Shown piece by piece: positions 1 through 5,419 of a DNA stretch of 15,790 bases. Both the position numbers and the translations under genes were made by a program. The notes beneath the pieces were generated by a model. It was not told the DNA's origin. It saw only the letters and a program-made list of their open reading frames with translations, and ran no database searches. Source of the DNA: CAYWNK01 sp964459495 (GTDB lineage Bacteria; Planctomycetota; UBA1135; GCA-002686595); assembly GCA_964459495.1 (NCBI GenBank), contig CAYWNK010000142.1, positions 1 to 15,790 of the forward strand, read 5' to 3'. Positions within the stretch are counted from its first letter, which is position 1. Each line of letters starts with the position of its first letter.

Positions 1-2145
1 ACGTCCGCCGCTGCGCGCCCCACGGTAGCCGCCGCCACCCTGGTAGCCGCCACCTTGGTAGCCGCCGCCACCGCCCTGGTACCCGCCGCCACTGCCTTCA
101 CGATCGCCGCGGTAGCCGCCACGCGAGGGGCCGTCTCCCCAGGAGGATCCGCCGCGCCGCGGTCCACCGCGCCCATAGGAGGATGCCCCGCGGCGCGGCC
201 CGCCACGGCCCCACGAGGATCCGCCCCGTGGACCGCCACGGCGGGGACCGCCGCGACCGCCGCCAAAGCTGCTCCGGCGCCTGGCGCCACCGCCGAAGTC
301 GCGCGGAGGGGGGCCGGTTTCGCCCTCAGCCGCACGCCGGATGAGCACGTCCGGATCCCGTTCGTCGGGGGCCGAGGCGGCCGACTCGAACGCATCCGCA
401 GCCTCCTTGGCGATCTCGAAGTACGAGTCGAAGGCATCCATGCGGATCGCCCCCATCACCGTGCGGTCGATTCCCCCACGGCGGCAGGCCGTCGCCAGAA
501 TGCGGCTGGGATTGGCCCCTGCACGGAAGCCCCAGTTGATCACGAAGGTGACGTAGTCCTCAGGCTGAGCGCGGTAGGCCGGCTCGCGGGGAGCTTCGGA
601 GCCTCCCTGGGATCCATCCGTGAAGTCCCGGGGCGTTCGCCCGTAGTCGCGGGTTTCCCGCTCGCGGCGGGTGGGCTTCGCCGGCTGTTCATCAAGGCTG
701 CGCACGGTGCCCATGGCTGAGCTCCGGTCACCGCCAAGCACGACCGCCAGGACAAGGATCGGATCCCGCTCGCCCACCAGTTCTTTCGCTGCCTCCAGCA
801 TGCCAGGCGCGGGCTCGGGGCTGGACGCAAGCAGTGCCTCGGCCTTCCGACGCGCCTGCTCCGCGAGTGCCCGGCCGACCTCAATGGCTCCAGGGACGGG
901 GCGGAAGTCGAGCTCCACACCATTGGATTCCATCAGGCGACGCACCCGCCGTTCCTTGCTCCCGGGAACCAGCAGGACGCTGACGCCCTGCTTGCCCGCT
1001 CGGCCGGTCCGGCCGCTGCGGTGGGTGTAGCCCTCTAGGTCGTGGGGCATCGCGTAGTTCACAACCAACGCCACCTCGGGAATGTCCAAACCGCGCGCGG
1101 CCACATCCGTTGCCACCAGCACGTTGGGACGCCCTCGACGGAATGCAGCCAGCGTCCGAGCCCGCTGGGACTGGGCGAGATCGCCAGAGAGATGCCCCGC
1201 CGAGAATCCGTCTCCGCTCAGTCGCTCGGCAACCTGGGCCGCTTCGGCGCGGGTCTTCACGAACACGAGGCAGCGTTCCGCGCCAGCGGTGGCTAGCACG
1301 TTGACCAGCGCAGGGTAGCGCGTGTTCGGCCGCACTGTGTGCGCCACATGATCGATGTCGTTGTGGGCCGCCCCCAGGGCTGTGCCTTCGACGGCAAGAG
1401 CGTTGGTTTGGTAACGCTCGGCCAGGCGAAGCACATCGTGGGAGAAGGTCGCCGATACCAGATGCACGTGCCGGCCTTCCGGAGTCGCGTCCAAAATGGC
1501 CTCGAGCTCCTCCCGGAAACCCATGTCCAACATCTGGTCGCCCTCATCGAGCACGACCTGCAGGATGTCGGACAGATCGAGCGCGCCCGAGCGCACGTGA
1601 TCCAAGAGCCGGCCGGGGGTCCCGACCAGTACGTTGGGTCTGCCGCGCAGGCGCCTGCGTTCTTCACTCACGATGGTGCCGCCCATCACACAGTCGACCT
1701 CAAGGCCCTGAACTCCAGCAAAGAGCCAGTTCAGCTCCTGCCGAACCTGAGCCGCCAGCTCACGGGTCGGGGTGACCACCAGCGCCCGCGGGCCCACGCG
1801 GTGGTGCACAACGGTTTCGATCAAGGACGGCGCCATGACCAGTCCTAGGGCTACGGTCTTGCCGGAGCCCGTTTGGCTGGACAAGCGCAGGTCGCGGCCT
1901 TCACGCTGCGCGACGAGCGCGCCGGACTGCACAGGAGTCAGGGACTGAAAGCCCTTGCGCTCGATGGCCTTGCGCAGTTCATCGGGGACGCCCTCAAAGG
2001 GGTCCGCCTGGGATTCGGATTCCGTCTGGGACTCGGCGTCCTCTACGGTCAACTCTTGGGGGCCCGTTCCGATCGTCTGGGGCGCTTGCATTTCAGCGCT
2101 CTCCGACGGGTCTTGGGCTGCTTGGTTCTCTTGGGATGATTGCAT
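1..2145 (-). CDS. DEAD-box-type RNA helicase with DbpA-like RNA-binding domain and RGG-rich tail (3' end off window)
   Basis: ATP-dependent RNA helicase, probably acting in ribosome assembly or mRNA remodelling. At least 715 residues are visible and the C-terminus lies beyond base 1. After an acidic, Gln/Ser-rich N-terminus (about 1-55) come the superfamily-2 motifs: a Q-motif-like LTPVQ, motif I SQTGSGKT (K96), Ia PTRELA, Ib TPGRL, II DEGD (200-203), III SAT (231-233), IV LVFVKT, V ATDVAARGLDIPEV and VI HRSGRTGRAGK (from 375). Residues about 529-588 match the DbpA RNA-binding domain (YVTFVINWGFRAGANPSRIL). From about 610 onward the protein is Gly/Arg/Ser-rich, then GYQGG-rich. Motif II normally reads DEAD, so this is a variant. 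The ATG at 2145 is preceded by GGGGA at a fair distance. The frame stays open far upstream, with another ATG at 2274, so the start is not certain. DeaD/CsdA-like is the nearest label; the paralogue is not assigned. Confidence 0.93.
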   Translation of the reverse strand, partial: MQSSQENQAAQDPSESAEMQAPQTIGTGPQELTVEDAESQTESESQADPFEGVPDELRKAIERKGFQSLTPVQSGALVAQREGRDLRLSSQTGSGKTVALGLVMAPSLIETVVHHRVGPRALVVTPTRELAAQVRQELNWLFAGVQGLEVDCVMGGTIVSEERRRLRGRPNVLVGTPGRLLDHVRSGALDLSDILQVVLDEGDQMLDMGFREELEAILDATPEGRHVHLVSATFSHDVLRLAERYQTNALAVEGTALGAAHNDIDHVAHTVRPNTRYPALVNVLATAGAERCLVFVKTRAEAAQVAERLSGDGFSAGHLSGDLAQSQRARTLAAFRRGRPNVLVATDVAARGLDIPEVALVVNYAMPHDLEGYTHRSGRTGRAGKQGVSVLLVPGSKERRVRRLMESNGVELDFRPVPGAIEVGRALAEQARRKAEALLASSPEPAPGMLEAAKELVGERDPILVLAVVLGGDRSSAMGTVRSLDEQPAKPTRRERETRDYGRTPRDFTDGSQGGSEAPREPAYRAQPEDYVTFVINWGFRAGANPSRILATACRRGGIDRTVMGAIRMDAFDSYFEIAKEAADAFESAASAPDERDPDVLIRRAAEGETGPPPRDFGGGARRRSSFGGGRGGPRRGGPRGGSSWGRGGPRRGASSYGRGGPRRGGSSWGDGPSRGGYRGDREGSGGGYQGGGGGYQGGGYQGGGGYRGARSGGR
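141..248 (-). repeat. Three 36-bp in-frame direct repeats in helicase tail
   Basis: Three imperfect copies with an exact 36-bp period (141-176, 177-212, 213-248), each beginning with a GAGGAT-containing block on the plus strand. They encode a 12-residue unit close to GRGGPRRGxSSxG, where the last variable residue is W or Y. Bases about 16-110 hold a second, less regular run encoding GGYQGG units. Both lie in the RGG-type tail of the helicase, a kind of sequence that usually binds RNA nonspecifically and is prone to copy-number change. Confidence 0.85.
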
Positions 2146-2372
2146 GGGTTCCCCGTCGCGGCGCTCTTCGCCGGAAAAAGGGCGCTCCAGCGTAAGCCGC
2201 CCCCGCCGCCGGTGTGGACCCGAACCGGATTCCTGCCTCGGGATCGAACCGAATTCGAGTCCAAAGTCCAGCATCGGGGCGCCGCAGCGGAAAACCGGAC
2301 GCAAACCCGGTCCCACGGCCAGAGCGAGGATCCGCCCCCTTCCACCGCCCCAGCAGCCCCTCGGGCTCCGCC
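2146..2372. other. Intergenic gap between metallopeptidase and helicase
   Basis: This 227-bp stretch lies between the metallopeptidase stop and the chosen helicase start. The helicase reading frame is open across it and contains an ATG at 2274. Translation from there would add 43 residues of low-complexity, Arg-rich sequence with no recognisable domain, and no Shine-Dalgarno sequence precedes that ATG. I see no strong terminator or promoter here. The two genes may be co-transcribed. Confidence 0.5.
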
Positions 2373-3254
2373 CTAGAGATCCCGGTAGTTGGCGCTGAAG
2401 GTCTCCTCCCCCCGGCGCATGTCTCCCGTCTTGAGGCCGAGGTAGAACCAGCGCTGTCGCTGCTCAGATGTGCCATGGGTGAACGATTCGGGCCGCACCC
2501 GCCCGGTCGCCTGACGCTGCAGTGCGTCGTCTCCGATCCGCTTGGCAGCATTCATCGCCTCTTCCACGTCGCCCTTCTCGAGGATTTGGGCCAGTTTGTC
2601 AGCGTGATGGGCCCAAACGCCCGCGTAGAAGTCCGCCTGCAGCTCGAGCCGCACGGATAGCTGATTCGCCTCCTCTTTCGACATCCCGCGCTGGGCCCGG
2701 TGCACCTGGCTCGAACGTCCCAGGATGTTCTGGATGTGGTGTCCCACCTCATGGGCGATCACATAGGCCTGGGCAAAATCGCCGGGAGCCCCCAGCTGGT
2801 TCTTGAGCTGCCGAAAGAAGCCCAAATCGATGTAGACCTTGGAATCAGCGGGGCAATAGAAGGGTCCGACCTCGGAGCCCTGGGTCCCGCAGGCGGACTG
2901 GACCGCGTCCTCGAAGACGACCAGCGTCGGTTCCTGGTACTGGCTTCCCCCCTGGCGGAACTGCTCGTTCCACACGTCCTCCGTGTAGCCGAAGACCGTC
3001 TTGACGAATCTGGTCAGCTCGGGATCTGGGTCCTCGCCTTCGGCATACCCGCCGCCTCCGCCGGCCGGTGCAGCCGAACTTTGGACCCCCCCGAGGAGCG
3101 CCATCACCTTGCTCGGGTCCACACCGAAGAGAGCTCCGATCACGACCAGGACGATCGCTCCCAGGCCCAGTCCTTTGGCTCCACCGGGGACCTTGGAACC
3201 GGACCCGCGCCGATCCTCCACGTTCTCACTCTGCCTGCCGCTACGCCAACGCAT
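2373..3254 (-). CDS. ypfJ: YpfJ-family neutral zinc metallopeptidase, membrane-anchored
   Basis: Predicted zinc metallopeptidase of the YpfJ family (Pfam Zn_peptidase, PF04228), 293 residues, typical for the family. The opening MRWRSGRQSENVEDRRG is the family's characteristic N-terminus and fixes the start at 3254; an in-frame TAA lies 9 nt upstream. A hydrophobic segment at about 29-45 should be a membrane anchor. It is followed by a Gly-rich linker (about 60-75) and the catalytic domain. HEVGH at 168-172 supplies two zinc His ligands and the general-base Glu, and RLELQADFYAG (about 202-212) carries the downstream acidic ligand region. The ending GEETFSANYRDL is also family-like. The substrate of this family is not well established. 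The helicase gene follows on the same strand. An 11-base C tract sits 14 nt upstream of the start. Confidence 0.93.
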   Translation of the reverse strand: MRWRSGRQSENVEDRRGSGSKVPGGAKGLGLGAIVLVVIGALFGVDPSKVMALLGGVQSSAAPAGGGGGYAEGEDPDPELTRFVKTVFGYTEDVWNEQFRQGGSQYQEPTLVVFEDAVQSACGTQGSEVGPFYCPADSKVYIDLGFFRQLKNQLGAPGDFAQAYVIAHEVGHHIQNILGRSSQVHRAQRGMSKEEANQLSVRLELQADFYAGVWAHHADKLAQILEKGDVEEAMNAAKRIGDDALQRQATGRVRPESFTHGTSEQRQRWFYLGLKTGDMRRGEETFSANYRDL

Positions 3255-3268
3255 GCTCTGCTCTTAAA

Positions 3269-3279
3269 GGGGGGGGGGG
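3269..3279 (-). repeat. Homopolymeric C11 tract upstream of ypfJ
   Basis: Eleven consecutive G on the plus strand, so C11 in the ypfJ leader, 14 nt before the start codon and next to the presumed ribosome-binding region. Because a TAA lies in frame between the tract and the ATG, a change in tract length could alter leader or promoter spacing but not the reading frame of ypfJ. Confidence 0.9.
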
Positions 3280-3370
3280 ACTCGGAAACCGTCGTTTGAC
3301 TGGCCGCCATCAGCTTATCTCCGGTCACTGGCCGTGCCCGCGGAAATCGAGCCCCGGGGCACTCGAGCTA

Positions 3371-3395
3371 GGGCCGGCGCCTTCTCGCCCGGCCC
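3371..3395 (-). terminator. GC-rich hairpin after DUF2461 gene
   Basis: Inverted repeat GGGCCGG (3371-3377) and CCGGCCC (3389-3395), with a further CG/CG pairing past a one-base bulge. It sits 16 nt beyond the DUF2461 stop codon on the minus strand. No U-rich run follows, so it could be a transcript-end stabiliser or a weak terminator. Confidence 0.4.
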
Positions 3396-3410
3396 CACGA
3401 ACCAGGCGCG

Positions 3411-4112
3411 TTAGCCCCCGAACGGCACTCCGATCGCATCGGCCAGGAAACGGTTCAGCGGCAGGGCGGCCCGCACGTGGCTCTCGATGCACTCGAGGAA
3501 TCCGGGCCCTTGGACTTGTGCATGGGTCAGGGCTGCCGTCCCCACGAAATCCTTGCGCCGCAGATCGTCGATCTGCTCGTGAGTCGGATCAAAACCCTTC
3601 GGTGCCCGCTTGAGGCTCTCCCCGTCGAGCGCGAAGCTCTTTCGAAACGCATCGCCCTCCAGGACCCCGCGCCAGGCTCCGGGCCGTGCCGCGATCGCCG
3701 TTCGAATCGCCGCCAGCGGCACCCGATCCGGCCGCCACATACCCACAGCGAAGAAGCAGGCCCCCGGTTCAATGTGGAGGTAGAAACCAGGAGCAGCGTT
3801 GATCTTGCCGGCCTCATGTCGAAAGGCGATCCCGACGTGGCGCTTGTAGGGCGACTTGTCCTTGGAGAAGCGCACGTCCCGGTGCTGCCGCATCAGCGAG
3901 CCGCCGTTCGAGCGCGGATCCGCCACCACGTGGGGGGCGAGGCCCTCCAGGATTTCCGACATGGCCCCGACGAACATCAGCGCGGGCCCGCGCACCTCGC
4001 GCTCGTAGCGTTCCTTGTTCGCGGCGAACCACTCGCGCCGATTGTCCTCAGCGAGTTCCCTCAGAAAGCGTAGAAGCCCTGGCGAAAAAGACCGGGCACT
4101 GACCCCGATCAC
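3411..4112 (-). CDS. DUF2461 domain protein (TIGR02453 family)
   Basis: Conserved protein of unknown function, 233 residues, the usual length for DUF2461/TIGR02453. Family features visible are the N-terminal helix FSPGLLRFLRELAEDNRREWF (broken here as FSPGLLRFLREL plus EDNRREWF, about 9-29), an RFSKDKSPYKRHVG block (about 81-94), and the GFYLHIEPG segment (about 109-117) followed by a Gly/Met/Trp-rich strand. No signal peptide or membrane segment is seen, so it is likely cytosolic. It starts with GTG at 4112, and this GTG overlaps the msrA stop codon as GTGA, which implies translational coupling to msrA. The biochemical role is not known. Confidence 0.88.
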   Translation of the reverse strand: MIGVSARSFSPGLLRFLRELAEDNRREWFAANKERYEREVRGPALMFVGAMSEILEGLAPHVVADPRSNGGSLMRQHRDVRFSKDKSPYKRHVGIAFRHEAGKINAAPGFYLHIEPGACFFAVGMWRPDRVPLAAIRTAIAARPGAWRGVLEGDAFRKSFALDGESLKRAPKGFDPTHEQIDDLRRKDFVGTAALTHAQVQGPGFLECIESHVRAALPLNRFLADAIGVPFGG

Positions 4113-4639
4113 AGCTCAAGACCTAGCTTGCTCAGCTTCGGTGCGATCACCATTCGGCAGTAGCCCTGGGCACGATTGCCCCGGTAGTAGTTCTGATGGT
4201 CTTCTTCGGCCATGTAGAAGGGGCCGGCGGGCGTGATCTCGGTGACGATCGGATCCCGGAAATCGCCTGCTGCCCCGAGCTTCGATGCCTCGGCTGCGGC
4301 CTTCTGCTCGGGGCTGTGGGTGAAGATCGCCGAGCGATACTGGGTGCCCTTGTCTGCCCCCTGCTGGTTCAGCGTCGTCGGGTCGTGCAGGCGCCAGAAC
4401 CAGGCGAGCAGATGCTCGTAGGGCAATACGGCCGGATCGAAGTGCACCTGAACCACCTCGGCATGCCCGCTCGTGCCGCTGCACACCTGCGCATAGGTTG
4501 GATCGGGAAGCGCTCCGCCCATGTATCCCGAGTGCACCGCTAGTACGCCGTCGAGTTGTTCCAGCACGGCCTCCACACACCAAAAACAGCCGGCACCGAG
4601 GGTTGCAAGCGCCGCGTTTGAGGGTTTTGCGTCAGTCAT
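4109..4639 (-). CDS. msrA: Peptide-methionine (S)-S-oxide reductase MsrA
   Basis: Reduces methionine-S-sulfoxide, free or in proteins, using thioredoxin; a cytosolic repair enzyme against oxidative damage. It has 176 residues. The active-site motif GCFWC lies at 17-21, with C18 as the catalytic nucleophile. It is followed by the family blocks GYMGG, the TSGHAEVVQV region, FWRLHDPTTLNQQGADKGTQYRS (split in meaning: metal-free substrate pocket and QGxDxGxQYRS signature) and a C-terminal GYCRMVIAPKL, whose Cys is the likely resolving cysteine. There is no signal peptide. It heads a two-gene unit with the DUF2461 gene. The lipoprotein terminator lies upstream, so msrA should have its own promoter in 4640-4744, although no clear -35/-10 pair is visible there. 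Confidence 0.97.
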   Translation of the reverse strand: MTDAKPSNAALATLGAGCFWCVEAVLEQLDGVLAVHSGYMGGALPDPTYAQVCSGTSGHAEVVQVHFDPAVLPYEHLLAWFWRLHDPTTLNQQGADKGTQYRSAIFTHSPEQKAAAEASKLGAAGDFRDPIVTEITPAGPFYMAEEDHQNYYRGNRAQGYCRMVIAPKLSKLGLEL

Positions 4640-4744
4640 GGCTGCAGACTAACAGCGATCTCGTTCCAGCAAAGCCCGCCCCAGGCCCGGCCCTTCGCAA
4701 GAGCAGCGCCACGCCCCGCGGGAGCCGCGAGAAGTCAATACAAA

Positions 4745-4780
4745 GGGGGGGCCGGGATTCTTGCGAACCCCGGCCCCCCC
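4745..4780 (-). terminator. Strong intrinsic terminator of the small lipoprotein gene
   Basis: Perfect 12-bp inverted repeat (4745-4756 and 4769-4780). Read as minus-strand RNA, the stem extends through a G-U wobble and three more pairs to a GCAA (GNRA) tetraloop, for 16 pairs in total, and is followed by TTTGTATT. On the plus strand the wobble becomes an A-C mismatch and the loop is not GNRA, so the element is built for the minus strand. It begins 22 nt after the lipoprotein stop codon. Confidence 0.85.
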
Positions 4781-4801
4781 GAGTGAAACGAACCTATCGG
4801 C

Positions 4802-5191
4802 TCAGCCCATCAGGCCGGTCAGCTTGTCCATGATCGGCTTGAGCGCCCCCATGATGGCGTTGTCGCCACTGAACTTGCTCTTAAGGGCATCGACGGCCGT
4901 CTTGACGACGTCCATGCTGGGCATCTTGTCGCCGAGCGCGGACTTAGCCTTGCTCAGCATGTCGACCATCGGGCCGGCCTTTTCCTTGAGGGCCTCGGCG
5001 GAGGCAAGGTCCTTGACGCTGCCAAGGCTTTCGGCGAGGCCGGACAGCGTTTCCTTGACCCCGTCGGGGGTGAAGCTGTCCATGGCGCTTTTGGCGGCGT
5101 CGGTAACGCTTTCGGCGCTAACGGTCTTGTCGCCACAGGCGGTGAGGGGAAGCAGGAAGGCGAGGGCGAGGGCTTGGATACGAATGTTCAT
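4802..5191 (-). CDS. Small helical lipoprotein, function unknown
   Basis: A 129-residue predicted lipoprotein. The signal peptide MNIRIQALALAFLLPLTAC ends in a lipobox LTAC with acylated C19. The mature part (20-129) is rich in Ala, Lys, Asp, Ser and Leu, has no further Cys, and reads as consecutive amphipathic helices (for example DAAKSAMDSF, LKEKAGPMVDMLSKAK, VVKTAVDALKSKF). I do not recognise a family. It is monocistronic: a strong terminator lies just downstream, and the gene upstream is divergent. It is probably an envelope protein that binds something by helix packing, but nothing in the sequence gives a role. Confidence 0.8.
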   Translation of the reverse strand: MNIRIQALALAFLLPLTACGDKTVSAESVTDAAKSAMDSFTPDGVKETLSGLAESLGSVKDLASAEALKEKAGPMVDMLSKAKSALGDKMPSMDVVKTAVDALKSKFSGDNAIMGALKPIMDKLTGLMG

Positions 5192-5419
5192 GGGAGGATT
5201 AGGGTCTCAGGAGATGGCCGGAGAGTCTAGCAGCTTCCGCAGTTCGGGAAGTGGGCCCTTGTCCAGTACAGAGAAAAGAATTCCTAGGAACTGCCCCTGA
5301 CTAGACTCCAACATTGAGGCCTCGAATGGCGATAGAGGGAGGGAATGTGCACGTTCTGCCCCTAGTGTCCGGACGTAGCCAGCCCACTGCGCCCCCTCAC
5401 GACGCCTACGGCAAACCCC
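5192..5419. promoter_or_regulatory. Divergent intergenic region with TTCCTAGGAA palindrome
   Basis: This 228-bp spacer separates two divergently transcribed lipoprotein genes, so promoters for both should lie here. It contains a perfect 10-bp palindrome, TTCCTAGGAA, at 5281-5290, and an inverted pair GAGTCTAG (5223-5230) and CTAGACTC (5301-5308) that is not concentric with it. I cannot define a convincing -35/-10 pair. The palindrome could be an operator. Confidence 0.35.

Noticed and set aside
55..720. A 221-codon plus-strand open frame antisense to the helicase tail
   Set aside because: Ala/Pro/Arg-rich low-complexity translation that mirrors the RGG repeats; the minus frame has all helicase and DbpA-domain motifs.
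3351..3360. Palindrome GCCCCGGGGC between ypfJ and the DUF2461 gene
   Set aside because: Purely G/C and common by chance in this base composition; no other support for a protein-binding site.
5345..5365. A seven-codon mini-ORF (MCTFCP and stop) after a GGAGG in the leader of the lipoprotein gene
   Set aside because: The purine run is only 2 nt from the ATG, too close for normal initiation, and there is no attenuator structure after it.
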